From CAJBVG01 sp044337515 (GTDB taxonomy: Bacteria; Bacteroidota; Bacteroidia; Sphingobacteriales; Sphingobacteriaceae), in contig JBIINK010000008.1 of NCBI GenBank assembly GCA_044337515.1, forward strand, positions 1 through 64,000: a DNA stretch of 64,000 nucleotides. The letters are read 5' to 3'. Position numbers and translations under genes: made by a program. Below are positions 16,768-25,621 of the stretch, piece after piece (position 1 is the stretch's first letter; every line of letters starts with the position of its first letter). The notes below the pieces were generated by a model that was not told the origin of the DNA, did not search any database, and worked only from the letters and a program-made list of their open reading frames with translations.

Positions 16768-18240
16768 TTAGTTTATGGCGATTTTGGTTCGGCTGCTGCC
16801 TTTGGTAGTGTAGATCACAAGTGAATACAATCCTTTCGGAATATCTTTAATTTCAATTTTAAAATCTTCAATTTTTAATTCGCGAATTAATTGTCCTTGT
16901 AAGTTATACAATTCAATACGTTCTGCGGTAGGAATATCGATGTGAAAGACGCCGTCGGAATTTGGGTTAGGGTAGAGGTTGATGATAGGAGTTTCTTCGT
17001 TGTTTAGGCCAGTAGAAATTTCAATATAATCTGAATATTCATAGCGATGTCTATATCCTTCACTAACTTTTATGCATTCTAATAAAGTATTATCAGAGTT
17101 ATATAAATACGTGTATGTGGCATAGTCGAAATGTGACCATGTTTTTGATGTAGTGTCGTATCGTTCGTAATATTCATCAGCAATATTACCTAGCCCATTT
17201 TGTATAGTATAGAATTTAACGTTAGGTACGTACTTATTTTTATAAATATTATAACTCCAACTCAATGTAGAACCAATATTGTCAATGTCTAATAGTTTGT
17301 TTTTATAAATCATTTCCCAATACCCTTTGTCAGCCCATTTTTGTTGCATATCATACGCAAGTACATTTTGCTTGTGAATTTGATTTGCACTTCGAATAAA
17401 TTCAGCTGTCATTGGAACTGTTTTGTCGAAATAAGTCCAACGTATACTATCACATCTTAAGCTGCCATATATGGTATCTGCATAAATATAATTTGTAGTA
17501 ATTGTAAACGGATTTATTTCATTTTGTTGATATTCATAGGTGGTTAAATAATCAAACTCCCAATTGTTATTATCAGGGTTAAGCCTATAATCACTTAGCT
17601 TAACTAGTCTATATAAACTATCATATTCAAATCTAGATTGATATTTTGTTTGATAATTATTGTTACCGACATGCCAAAGCTCAGTTTTGTTTTGAATTAA
17701 TGTGGTGCCAGGAAAGTAATCGTAAACATACTTGGTAAATGAAGTATCCCATTCGTGAAAATCATAATTGTAAGTTTCACCACCATTAAAAATAACATTG
17801 TTATTTAAATCTTTGAATATAGAATGTTTGTAAAAATCAAACCAATATGTGCCATTTAAACTCCCGTGTTCATTTACTGTGGTAACATTTCTATAATTAT
17901 CAGAATAATAAAACCTTCTTCTTCCCGTAAATCCTAATACATGTGGTTGATAATACATTTCTTCAGTACGATCTTGAACCAGGTACCCATTTTTATCGTA
18001 GTAATTTGTTATACGATATTCGGTATCTGTCATCGCGTAGTTCATACGGATATATTGCTTTTCTAGATTATTAACATACACTCTTTTTTCTGCAATGCTA
18101 CTCCTGACCTCATTTGTTTTTAGAATTGTACTGGTGGTTTTAACTAGAGTGGGAACTTTTTTCAATCCTTTATTCTTTACTTGGGCATGTAAATTCATGC
18201 TTAGTGCAAATAATAACAGAAGATTGATCAACCTTTTCAT
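16768..18240 (-). CDS. T9SS type A sorting-domain protein, YD-like repeats
   Basis: A 490-residue secreted protein with signal peptide (MKRLINLLLLFALSMNLHAQ). The body is rich in Tyr, Asp and Asn with repeated strands such as FEYDSLYRLVKLSDY and TYEYQQNEINP. These resemble imperfect YD-type repeats. The C-terminus is a complete T9SS type A domain (LYPNPNSDGVFHIDI, then YNLQGQLIREL, then PKGLYSLVIYTTKG), so it should be exported and attached to the surface. It has the same architecture as the next gene upstream (18474-20012), suggesting an old tandem duplication. Ligand unknown. Confidence 0.82.
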   Translation of the reverse strand: MKRLINLLLLFALSMNLHAQVKNKGLKKVPTLVKTTSTILKTNEVRSSIAEKRVYVNNLEKQYIRMNYAMTDTEYRITNYYDKNGYLVQDRTEEMYYQPHVLGFTGRRRFYYSDNYRNVTTVNEHGSLNGTYWFDFYKHSIFKDLNNNVIFNGGETYNYDFHEWDTSFTKYVYDYFPGTTLIQNKTELWHVGNNNYQTKYQSRFEYDSLYRLVKLSDYRLNPDNNNWEFDYLTTYEYQQNEINPFTITTNYIYADTIYGSLRCDSIRWTYFDKTVPMTAEFIRSANQIHKQNVLAYDMQQKWADKGYWEMIYKNKLLDIDNIGSTLSWSYNIYKNKYVPNVKFYTIQNGLGNIADEYYERYDTTSKTWSHFDYATYTYLYNSDNTLLECIKVSEGYRHRYEYSDYIEISTGLNNEETPIINLYPNPNSDGVFHIDIPTAERIELYNLQGQLIRELKIEDFKIEIKDIPKGLYSLVIYTTKGSSRTKIAIN

Positions 18241-18251
18241 ACTCTAATATA

Positions 18252-18286
18252 CAAAAAAAGGCGCCGATTTCTCAGCACCCTTTTCA
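18252..18286 (-). terminator. Probable terminator downstream of the 18474-20012 gene
   Basis: AAAAGG and CCTTTT arms with an internal loop form an imperfect hairpin, followed on the minus strand by a T-run (plus A at 18252-18258). Confidence 0.45.
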
Positions 18287-18302
18287 ATATTTAAGTAAGA
18301 TT

Positions 18303-18475
18303 TAGCCTCACCCCAACCCCTCTCCAAAGGAGAGGGGCTATTTGCACCTCGTCTTAAGCCGAGGCAGGCATTTGCACATCTACGCATTTGCACATCTACG
18401 CATTTGCACCTCGTCTTAAGCCGAGGCAGGCAATTGCACATCTACGCATTTGCACATCTACGCATTTGCACATTT
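18303..18475. repeat. CCCTCTCC palindrome followed by a 62-bp tandem duplication
   Basis: 18303-18338 carries the CCCTCTCC/GGAGAGGG element also seen at 8066-8100. Two 62-bp copies follow (18341-18402 and 18403-18464), nearly identical. Each consists of a CCTCG...CGAGG palindrome plus TTTGCACATCTACGCA octamer units. A third copy is cut short at about 18475. Confidence 0.85.
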
Positions 18476-20012
18476 ATTTTACGATAAGTTTCGATTTAGA
18501 AACGCCATAATCAGAAACAATCTCTACAAAGTATAAACCTGCGTTAAGATTTGTTAATTGTACTGTATTTAAACCTGTTCCTAAGTTTACATCTTGACTA
18601 GATACTTTTCTGCCATTGATGTCCATTACAGAAATAGAAATATTTGAAGCTTTTTCAAGATTCAAATTGATGTTTACATTTCCGTTTTCGCTTGGGTTAG
18701 GATATAATTTAACTTCTAAGGTATTTGAAGAATGGTTTACACCTGCTACAACATTAATGAAATTAGAATATTCCATTTTTTGATTGTTTATATAAGCAGT
18801 GTCCATATTATAACGTTGCTTACTAATGTATTCAGTAATGCGATTATTTACATCATATTGATAAGTGTATTGATTGCCATAATTTACTGTCCAAGTAGAT
18901 GTAGCCGCATCGTATGCCTGATTTGATTCTTCAATTAAATGGAAGTTGAAATCATTTATAGTTGAATATTTATTATCAGGTATGTAAACATTATTTTCAT
19001 AAACTTCCTCTAATTGGATTTGTGAACCGTAATTGTCTGGGTAAATTGTAGTAAAACGACCAGCTAATACCCAAATATTATTGTTATTCATGTTCATCAA
19101 ATATGATGTAGGTTGATTTTCGAACAAATCGATATCTGGATTGTAAGTTCCATTCCAAGTAATATTATCAATACGCAACATTGCTACCATTGTTATCGGA
19201 TCATAAAGTGTTAATGAAATTGGCAAACCAGCACCATCATATTTCACGCTATCCACTTCTTCTAAAGTAGCTACGTTATTATCATAAGAATAGTTCTCAA
19301 TACGAACGATTTGTCCTGCACCATTAAATGAACGAATCATTCCATAATCAACTTCCATAGTAAGTGTACTCTGGTTATAGCTACTATCTATTTCTTGTAC
19401 AATCTTATTTGTGTTGTTATAGTAAGTTAAATTACGAGAGTACCCATAAGATACTGACCAAAGTCCATTGCTATAATTTTCTGATAACACTTTAATTTGT
19501 GCTTTACGGCTATTGAATACAATAGCTGTACGGTAACTAGGAGTCCAAGTACTTGTTTGCGAATCGTAGAATTCGAATAACTCTACATAGCTACCATTGG
19601 TAGAATAAGTATATACTTTTCTTGATCCATCGGTAAAGGTATGAGTCATAGGATTGTATTCTTTAGATTCTACCGAAGAATATCTTCCATTAACATCATA
19701 GTTGTAGAATGTTTTCCCAAAAGTGTCTGTTAATGTATACGACAATTGTAATTGAGAAACCAACTTGTCATTTGCATAGGTTGCATCTGTAGCATAAGAA
19801 CCCATCCAGGCATTTGATGTCATATCCCAATAAGAATACTTAGTTGTTTTTGCAACATCAATAGTTGACGCTGAACGATTTTGCATTTCGAATTTTTCGA
19901 TTGCTTTTTTTCTTGCTAACGCACGTTCCCTGTTTTTTTCAAAAGGGCTCTTGCTTGCAAAAGTTGCCGTAACCAAAGTTAATGCAACTAAAGAGAGTAA
20001 TAGTTTTTTCAT
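18474..20012 (-). CDS. T9SS type A sorting-domain protein, YD-like repeats (paralogue)
   Basis: A 512-residue secreted protein; signal peptide MKKLLLSLVALTLVTATFAS. Its central region has recurring Y-x-Y-D/N patterns (FYNYDVNGRYSSVESK, YQYDVNNRITEYISK) like those of the neighbouring 16768-18240 gene. The C-terminal T9SS type A domain reads LYPNPSENGNVNINL, VMDINGRKV and NAGLYFVEIVSDYG, ending in SKLIVK. Function unknown; a surface or extracellular structural role is plausible. The 62-bp tandem repeat separates the two paralogues. Confidence 0.82.
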   Translation of the reverse strand: MKKLLLSLVALTLVTATFASKSPFEKNRERALARKKAIEKFEMQNRSASTIDVAKTTKYSYWDMTSNAWMGSYATDATYANDKLVSQLQLSYTLTDTFGKTFYNYDVNGRYSSVESKEYNPMTHTFTDGSRKVYTYSTNGSYVELFEFYDSQTSTWTPSYRTAIVFNSRKAQIKVLSENYSNGLWSVSYGYSRNLTYYNNTNKIVQEIDSSYNQSTLTMEVDYGMIRSFNGAGQIVRIENYSYDNNVATLEEVDSVKYDGAGLPISLTLYDPITMVAMLRIDNITWNGTYNPDIDLFENQPTSYLMNMNNNNIWVLAGRFTTIYPDNYGSQIQLEEVYENNVYIPDNKYSTINDFNFHLIEESNQAYDAATSTWTVNYGNQYTYQYDVNNRITEYISKQRYNMDTAYINNQKMEYSNFINVVAGVNHSSNTLEVKLYPNPSENGNVNINLNLEKASNISISVMDINGRKVSSQDVNLGTGLNTVQLTNLNAGLYFVEIVSDYGVSKSKLIVK

Positions 20013-20040
20013 ATATTTTAGTTTGATTTATTTTTTTGTA

Positions 20041-20078
20041 ATTAACATATTATCCCATTAACATATTAACATATTAAT
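20041..20078. repeat. Octamer tandem array (TTAACATA family)
   Basis: TTAACATA, TTATCCCA, TTAACATA, TTAACATA units; the same order of unit types recurs at 12970-13005 and 40400-40438. Confidence 0.8.
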
Positions 20079-20079
20079 G

Positions 20080-21336
20080 TTAGGTTTTCTGTTTCTTCTT
20101 CTTCGCCGCAGGGAAAAGCACATTGTTTAAAATTAATCGATAGCCTGGTGAATTAGGATGTAAGTTCAAATCGGTAGGTGGGTCGTTTACTAAGTGTTGA
20201 TAATCCTCTGGATCATGTCCACCGTAAAAGGTCCACGTGCCTTTGCCAAATTCGCCGTGAATATAACGAGCTTCGTTAGCAGTTTTTGTTTCCCCTAAAA
20301 CAAGCACATCAGGTTTTATTATATTTTTTCTAAAAGCAGTTGTTTGTCCCATAAAACCTTTGATAAATTTATCATGATCTTGTGTGAGCATGCAAGGTAC
20401 GGGATCCCACTTTGCGGAGAAATCAAATAGTGTAAAATAATCGTTATCTTCTGTTAAATTTCTTCCAATGGTATTGTCGATGTCGGAGAATTCGTAGTTA
20501 TATGGATTTACATCAAGCTTGAAATTTTGAAAGGCAAACGTGTTATTGAAATTTAATTTGCTTTGTGCATTCGGATCAGCACGGTCGCCATCAAACATCT
20601 GTTCACAGATATCTACACCAGCTGCAGACAAAGCGATGTCATAGCTGTCCGTTCCAGAGCACATCGCAAATAAGAATCCACCACCTGCGGTAAAGTCACG
20701 TATTTTTTGTGCTACAGCGAGCTTTAATTCCGATACTTTTTTGAATCCCAAATTGGTCGCAGTTTGTTCATTTAAGCGCACATCATTAACATACCAAGGA
20801 GCATTTTTAAATGCCGACCAAAATCGACCGTATTGACCAGTAAAGTCTTCGTGATGTAAGTGTAACCAATCATATTTTGGAAGAACGCCACGAATAACAT
20901 CTTCATCATAAATAATATCGTAAGGAATTTCAGCATAGGTTAACACCATGGTTACGGCATCATCCCAAGGCAATTTGTTTTTTGGGGAATACACCGCCAT
21001 TTTAGGAGCTTTCTCCAGTTTTACCGCATCCATATTGGTTTCGGGGTCGGCAATGGCATTTAAAATGGATGCTGCCTGAACATCGGCTATGATTTCATAG
21101 GATATCCCTCGGATTTTACATTCACTTTCTAAAGTATTGGCAAAAGGGATTAAGAAACTGCCCCCACGGTAATTGAGCAGCCATTGTATGGGAAGCTCTT
21201 GTTTTAAAGTCCAATAGGCCAATCCATACGATTTCAAGTGGTTCGTCTGACTCTCATCCATAGGAATAAGGATGGAAGAAGCAAGCGTAACCTTTGAAGT
21301 AAAAAGCATTAATACGATGAATATGAACCTTTTCAT
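20080..21336 (-). CDS. Periplasmic protein with a glutamine-amidotransferase-like fold (type often auto-named asparagine synthetase B)
   Basis: A 418-residue protein with signal peptide (MKRFIFIVLMLFTSKVTLAS). The middle contains IRDFTAGGGFLFAMCSGTDSYDIAL, which looks like the nucleophile-elbow region of class I amidotransferase/DJ-1-like folds. Nearby are YDWLHLHHEDFTGQYGRF and, near the end, GKGTWTFYGGHDPEDYQH. Similar Bacteroidota proteins are commonly auto-annotated as asparagine synthetase B. The sequence lacks a PP-loop synthetase domain and an N-terminal Cys, and the signal peptide argues against cytosolic amide synthesis. I do not assign a reaction. It is a single gene between repeat arrays. 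Confidence 0.6.
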   Translation of the reverse strand: MKRFIFIVLMLFTSKVTLASSILIPMDESQTNHLKSYGLAYWTLKQELPIQWLLNYRGGSFLIPFANTLESECKIRGISYEIIADVQAASILNAIADPETNMDAVKLEKAPKMAVYSPKNKLPWDDAVTMVLTYAEIPYDIIYDEDVIRGVLPKYDWLHLHHEDFTGQYGRFWSAFKNAPWYVNDVRLNEQTATNLGFKKVSELKLAVAQKIRDFTAGGGFLFAMCSGTDSYDIALSAAGVDICEQMFDGDRADPNAQSKLNFNNTFAFQNFKLDVNPYNYEFSDIDNTIGRNLTEDNDYFTLFDFSAKWDPVPCMLTQDHDKFIKGFMGQTTAFRKNIIKPDVLVLGETKTANEARYIHGEFGKGTWTFYGGHDPEDYQHLVNDPPTDLNLHPNSPGYRLILNNVLFPAAKKKKQKT

Positions 21337-21360
21337 AAGCTAAACTCGAAATTACGAAAT

Positions 21361-21512
21361 TTTATGTACAAAGTATTATGTACAAAGTATTATGTATGTT
21401 GTAAAAGGAAACGAAAATTATCATTGTGCCTCCGACGAATAAAAATGCTTGAGTAAGGACACTCCAGCGAACGTGTATTTCATAATACCTAATACCTAAT
21501 ACTTAATACATT
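21361..21512. repeat. Composite repeat: TACAAAGTATTATG array, decayed REP, AATACCT heptamers
   Basis: 21361-21400 holds three copies of TATGTACAAAGTAT-type units. 21429-21475 is a degraded REP-like element (TCCGACGAA, then GGACACTCCAGCGAAC) with arms no longer complementary. 21481-21512 holds AATACCT/AATACTT heptamers leading into the cyclophilin promoter. Confidence 0.65.
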
Positions 21513-21529
21513 TAGTCCTATTTTTTCAT

Positions 21530-21537
21530 TACTTTTG
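21530..21537 (+). promoter_or_regulatory. -7 promoter element for the cyclophilin gene
   Basis: TACTTTTG fits TAnnTTTG and lies 24 nt before the ATG at 21562. This argues against an in-frame TTG at 21535 being the start. Confidence 0.65.
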
Positions 21538-21561
21538 CGTTCCATAAAAAACGAATACTAT

Positions 21562-22020
21562 ATGAAAGCAGTAATAAAGACAGCAAAAGGCGACATGACC
21601 GTGGAGTTTTTTGAAAAAGATGCTCCGGGTACAGTGGAGAATTTCGTAAAATTAGCTAAAGAAGGATTTTATAATGGTGTAACATTTCACCGTGTAATTC
21701 CTGATTTCGTAGTTCAAGCAGGTTGCCCATTTTCTAAAGACGAAGCAACAGCATTCAGAGCAGGAACAGGCGGACCAGGTTACAACATCAAATGTGAATT
21801 AGAAGGTGATAATCAATACCATGATCGTGGTGTTTTATCAATGGCTCACGCAGGTAGAGATACTGGTGGATCACAATTCTTTATTTGCCACAGCAGAACG
21901 AATACAGCTCACTTAGACAGAAACCATACGGTGTTTGCTAAGGTGGTAGAAAACGTTGACTTAGTCGATAGCATCGCACAAGGTGACAAGATTAATAGTA
22001 TTGAAATTATAGAAGCATAA
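21562..22020 (+). CDS. Peptidyl-prolyl cis-trans isomerase, cyclophilin type
   Basis: A 152-residue single-domain cyclophilin without signal peptide, so cytosolic. Active-site features include FHRVIPDFVVQAGCP (catalytic Arg), GRDTGGSQFFICHS and LDRNHTVFAKVVE. It accelerates proline isomerisation during folding. The start ATG was preferred to an upstream TTG because the promoter -7 box overlaps the latter. A heptamer array separates it from the DUF5606 gene. Confidence 0.93.
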   Translation: MKAVIKTAKGDMTVEFFEKDAPGTVENFVKLAKEGFYNGVTFHRVIPDFVVQAGCPFSKDEATAFRAGTGGPGYNIKCELEGDNQYHDRGVLSMAHAGRDTGGSQFFICHSRTNTAHLDRNHTVFAKVVENVDLVDSIAQGDKINSIEIIEA

Positions 22021-22023
22021 ATT

Positions 22024-22085
22024 AATTTGTGAGTTGTTTTTAGAGTATTGTTAAAACTCACAACTCACAACTCACAACTCATCAT
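22024..22085. repeat. Heptamer array (ACTCACA family) with a short inverted arm
   Basis: ACTCACA x3 (about 22055-22079). A short complementary GTGAGTTGT stretch lies at 22028-22037, giving a possible hairpin. Confidence 0.65.
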
Positions 22086-22092
22086 TCAAAAT

Positions 22093-22509
22093 ATGAATTT
22101 AAGAGGAATAGTATCCCTATCAGGGAAAGCAGGTTTATATAAAGCTTTAGCGCAAAACCGTTCAGGATTTATTTTAGAATCATTAGACGAAGCGAAAAAC
22201 AAAGTTGTAACCAATGCAACAAGTAAGTTGGCTACATTAGACGATATCACGATCTTCGGTGAAGATGATGACATCACGTTGATTAGTATTTTAGAGAAGA
22301 TGAAAGAAACTGCTGCAACTCATCCAATTCCGGATGCAAAAGCAGATGGTAAAATTTTGAGAACATACTTCACTGTTGTTTCTCCAAACCACGACCCAGA
22401 GAGAGTTTACTCATCAGACATCAAAAAAATTATCACTTGGTATTCTATCCTTTCACAATTACCATTGTGGAATGAAAATCCTGAGCAAGCAGAAGAAGTA
22501 GCTGAATAG
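22093..22509 (+). CDS. DUF5606-family protein
   Basis: A 138-residue cytosolic protein starting MNLRGIVSLSGKAGLYKALAQ. An upstream in-frame start at 22048 lies in repeat DNA. The N-terminal 70 residues form a small beta-rich domain (FILESLDEAKNKVV, TLDDITIFGEDDDITL). The C-terminal half is helical (DIKKIITWYSILSQ). This matches the DUF5606 family of Bacteroidota, which has no established function. It is followed by a strong terminator at 22534-22577. Confidence 0.8.
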   Translation: MNLRGIVSLSGKAGLYKALAQNRSGFILESLDEAKNKVVTNATSKLATLDDITIFGEDDDITLISILEKMKETAATHPIPDAKADGKILRTYFTVVSPNHDPERVYSSDIKKIITWYSILSQLPLWNENPEQAEEVAE

Positions 22510-22533
22510 TTATTTTAAATGCTCGTAAAATAT

Positions 22534-22577
22534 TGCCTCGATTCCCTTTATCTATTGGGATTCGGGGCATTTTTTAT
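22534..22577 (+). terminator. Rho-independent terminator
   Basis: Arms TGCCTCGATTCCC (22534-22546) and GGGATTCGGGGCA (22557-22569) pair almost fully around a 10-nt loop, followed by six or seven T. Confidence 0.88.
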
Positions 22578-22660
22578 TTATCAGCTTTTCTTAAACACGA
22601 AGACACAGAGAAAAACCGTGACTCTGAGTCTCTGTGATTATGAAAAAAAACTTGTCGATA

Positions 22661-23134
22661 TTACTGATGATGGTAAGGTTCTCCCTTTAAAATACTATAC
22701 GCACGGTACAATTGCTCCACAAAGAATAATCGTACCATTTGGTGAGAGAAAGTAAGTTTAGATAAGGAGATTTTTAGGTTAGCACGGTCGTACACCGTTT
22801 GGTCAAAGCCATAAGGCCCACCAATAATAAACACCACATGAGTAATGCTTTGGTTTTGCCACTTGCTAATTTCCTTACTGAATTGAAGAGAGTTGAACTC
22901 TTTTCCATTCTCATCTAGAAGTACTACAAAATCTGTATTGGATATTTTTGCTAAAAGCAATTCAGCCTCTTTTTGTTTTTGTTGTTCGAAGCTTAAATTT
23001 TTACTATTCTTTAAATCAGGAATTTCTACACGCTGAAATTTGCAATAATGTTGCAAACGGTTTTCGTAGATAGCTATACCCTCCTGCAAATATTTTTCGG
23101 TGGTTTTGCTGATTGCGATTAGGCTGATTTTCAT
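22661..23134 (-). CDS. rlmH: 23S rRNA (pseudouridine1915-N3)-methyltransferase
   Basis: A 157-residue SPOUT-class methyltransferase. Characteristic segments are DFVVLLDENGKEFNS, HVVFIIGGPYGFD (SAM-binding knot) and KISLSKLTFSHQMVRLFFVEQLYRAYSI, ending GEPYHH. Length and C-terminal GxPYHH motif are as in RlmH. It methylates pseudouridine 1915 in helix 69 of 23S rRNA on assembled ribosomes. It is monocistronic, with an inverted heptamer array upstream. Confidence 0.96.
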   Translation of the reverse strand: MKISLIAISKTTEKYLQEGIAIYENRLQHYCKFQRVEIPDLKNSKNLSFEQQKQKEAELLLAKISNTDFVVLLDENGKEFNSLQFSKEISKWQNQSITHVVFIIGGPYGFDQTVYDRANLKISLSKLTFSHQMVRLFFVEQLYRAYSILKGEPYHHQ

Positions 23135-23136
23135 TT

Positions 23137-23208
23137 ATGAGTAGTGAGTATTGGGTAGTGAGTAATGGGTAGAAATATTTCTCATTACCCACTACTCACT
23201 ACTCATTA
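23137..23208. repeat. Inverted heptamer arrays (GTAGTGA family)
   Basis: Left arm near 23137-23162 and right arm near 23181-23206, complementary at about 24 of 26 positions. They fill the gap between the aconitase 3' end and the rlmH start. Confidence 0.82.
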
Positions 23209-23210
23209 CT

Positions 23211-25475
23211 TTATTTTACAGATGCACGAATAATGTTCAACGCACCACCTGCTTTAAACCACTCAATTTGTTGTTGGTTGTAAGTATGGTTTACGCTGAA
23301 TTCATCTTTAGTTCCATCAGCATGATTTAACACAACGGTTAATGAAGCTCCTGGAGCAAATGATGTTAATCCAACAATATCAATTTGATCATTTTCTTGG
23401 ACTTTATCGTAGTCTGCATTATTTGCAAATGTTAAAGCTAACATTCCTTGTTTTTTCAAGTTGGTTTCGTGGATACGAGCAAATGATTTTACAAGGATTG
23501 CACGAACACCTAAGTGACGAGGCTCCATAGCTGCGTGTTCACGAGATGAACCTTCACCATAGTTTTCGTCGCCTACTACGATTGCACCAACTCCAGCGGC
23601 TTTGTATGCACGTTGAGTAGCAGGCACTGCGCCGTATTCTCCTGTTAATTGATTTTTAACGGTATCCGCTTTTTCATTGAAAAAGTTGATCGCTCCAATT
23701 AACATGTTGTTAGAAATATTATCTAAATGTCCACGGAATTTCAACCATGGTCCAGCCATAGAAATATGGTCGGTTGTACATTTACCTTTTGCTTTAATTA
23801 ATAATTTCAATCCTTTAATGTCAGTACCTTCCCACGCAGAGAATGGTGCTAATAATTGTAAACGATCTGAAGTTTCAGAAACCAATACTTGAACTGCAGA
23901 ACCATCAGCTGCTGGGGCTTGGAAGCCTGCATCTTCTACTGCAAATCCTTTAATTGGTAATTCAATTCCTTGAGGTTCGTCTAATTTAACTTGTTCCCCT
24001 TTGTTATTCGTTAGGGTATCTGTCATTGGGTTAAACGTTAAGTCACCCGCAATAGCGAAAGCCGTAACCATTTCTGGTGACGCTACAAATGAATGTGTAT
24101 TTGGATTCCCATCAGCACGTTTCGCAAAGTTTCTGTTGAACGAAGTGATGATAGAATTTTTCTCTTGTTTTTCGGCACCGTGACGAGCCCATTGTCCGAT
24201 ACAAGGACCGCAAGCATTAGCTAATACTACACCACCCATTTGCTCGAATATTTTCAAGTAACCATCACGATCAACCGTGTAGCGTACTTGCTCCGAACCT
24301 GGAGTAATGGTGTATTCTGCTTTTGCAATTAATCCTTTGTCGATTGCTTGTTGTGCAATTGAAGCCGCACGAGAAATATCTTCGTAAGAAGAGTTCGTAC
24401 ATGAACCAATTAATCCAACTTCTAATTTTACTGGCCATCCGCCTTCTTTAACTGCAGCAGCAAATTTTGATAAAGGCCAAGCTAAATCTGGAGTAAATGG
24501 ACCGTTGATATGTGGTTCTAATTCTGATAAGTTAATTTCAATAACTTGATCGAAATATAATTCAGGGTTTGCATAAACTTCTGCATCACCAGTTAAGTGA
24601 TGAGCTACTGCATCTGCTAAAGTAGCTACGTCTGCACGATCTGTACCTCTTAAGTAATCAGCCATTTTCACATCGTACCCGAAAATTGAAGTTGTTGCTC
24701 CAATTTCAGCACCCATATTACAAATAGTTCCTTTACCAGTACATGATAATGAGTTAGCACCATCACCAAAATATTCAACAATTGCACCTGTACCACCTTT
24801 AACAGTTAAGATACCTGCAACTTTTAAAATCACGTCTTTTGCTGATGTCCAACCTGATAATTTACCAGTTAATTTCACACCAATTAATTTCGGGAATTTT
24901 AATTCCCAAGCTAAACCTGCCATTACATCGCAAGCATCAGCTCCACCTACACCAATCGCAACCATACCTAAACCACCTGCGTTTACAGTGTGTGAGTCGG
25001 TACCAATCATCATTCCACCTGGGAATGCATAGTTTTCTAAAACCACTTGGTGAATAATACCTGCACCTGGTTTCCAAAATCCTAATCCGTATTTATTAGA
25101 TACCGATGATAGGAAATCGTAAACTTCTTTATTTTGAGTATTGGCAGTTGCCAAATCTTTATCTGCTCCTTCTTTTGCTTGAATTAAGTGATCGCAATGT
25201 ACTGTTGAAGGTACTGCCACTTGTGGTCGACCTGCTTGCATAAATTGCAATAATGCCATTTGTGCTGTAGCATCTTGCATCGCTACACGGTCTGGTGCGA
25301 AATCTACGTACGACTTACCTCTTTCGAAAGCTGTAGTAGCTGTTCCTTCCCATAAATGGGCGTATAAGATTTTTTCAGTAAGGGTTAAGGGTTTATTAAC
25401 GACTGTTCGAGCTGCATTTACTTTGGCGTCAAGGTTGTCGTAAACCTTTTTAATCATATCGATATCAAAAGCCAT
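23211..25475 (-). CDS. acn: Aconitate hydratase
   Basis: A 754-residue [4Fe-4S] TCA-cycle enzyme, citrate to isocitrate. The N-terminal segment STVHCDHLIQAKEG and MMIGTDSHTVNAGGLGMVAIGVGGADA are typical. The cluster cysteines lie in GTICNMGAEIGATTS, GSCTNSS and VLANACGPCIGQW. The swivel domain near the C-terminus has GDENYGEGSSREHAAMEPR. Length and sequence resemble the mitochondrial-type aconitase used by Bacteroidota, rather than AcnB. Cytosolic, single gene. Confidence 0.96.
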   Translation of the reverse strand: MAFDIDMIKKVYDNLDAKVNAARTVVNKPLTLTEKILYAHLWEGTATTAFERGKSYVDFAPDRVAMQDATAQMALLQFMQAGRPQVAVPSTVHCDHLIQAKEGADKDLATANTQNKEVYDFLSSVSNKYGLGFWKPGAGIIHQVVLENYAFPGGMMIGTDSHTVNAGGLGMVAIGVGGADACDVMAGLAWELKFPKLIGVKLTGKLSGWTSAKDVILKVAGILTVKGGTGAIVEYFGDGANSLSCTGKGTICNMGAEIGATTSIFGYDVKMADYLRGTDRADVATLADAVAHHLTGDAEVYANPELYFDQVIEINLSELEPHINGPFTPDLAWPLSKFAAAVKEGGWPVKLEVGLIGSCTNSSYEDISRAASIAQQAIDKGLIAKAEYTITPGSEQVRYTVDRDGYLKIFEQMGGVVLANACGPCIGQWARHGAEKQEKNSIITSFNRNFAKRADGNPNTHSFVASPEMVTAFAIAGDLTFNPMTDTLTNNKGEQVKLDEPQGIELPIKGFAVEDAGFQAPAADGSAVQVLVSETSDRLQLLAPFSAWEGTDIKGLKLLIKAKGKCTTDHISMAGPWLKFRGHLDNISNNMLIGAINFFNEKADTVKNQLTGEYGAVPATQRAYKAAGVGAIVVGDENYGEGSSREHAAMEPRHLGVRAILVKSFARIHETNLKKQGMLALTFANNADYDKVQENDQIDIVGLTSFAPGASLTVVLNHADGTKDEFSVNHTYNQQQIEWFKAGGALNIIRASVK

Positions 25476-25569
25476 TTTTTTGTGTATTAACGTGTTAAAG
25501 ATGCGCGAATTTAGGAAATTTTCGGGGAATTATTGGAGCGAAAATAAGGAATTAGCTAAAATAGTATAG

Positions 25570-25608
25570 ATGGTAACTGGTGACTGGTAGCTGGTGACTA
25601 GTTACTGT
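25570..25608. repeat. Heptamer tandem array (TGGTAAC family)
   Basis: TGGTAAC, TGGTGAC, TGGTAGC, TGGTGAC, TAGTTAC: five consecutive 7-nt units just beyond the polysaccharide deacetylase stop. Confidence 0.75.
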
Positions 25609-25621
25609 TAATTGGCGAAGG

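Noticed and set aside
18244..18441. Open frame on the minus strand within the 62-bp duplication
   Set aside because: Composed of repeat DNA; its repeated CxxCxxR-type residues come from the octamers.
18341..18475. Possible CRISPR array
   Set aside because: The unit is a 62-bp direct tandem duplication without distinct spacers, and no cas genes are present.
20080..21336. Asparagine synthetase B function
   Set aside because: No PP-loop ATPase domain, no N-terminal Cys, and a signal peptide is present.
22519..22755. Small ORF after DUF5606
   Set aside because: Starts inside the terminator hairpin region and overlaps rlmH on the other strand; no conserved features.
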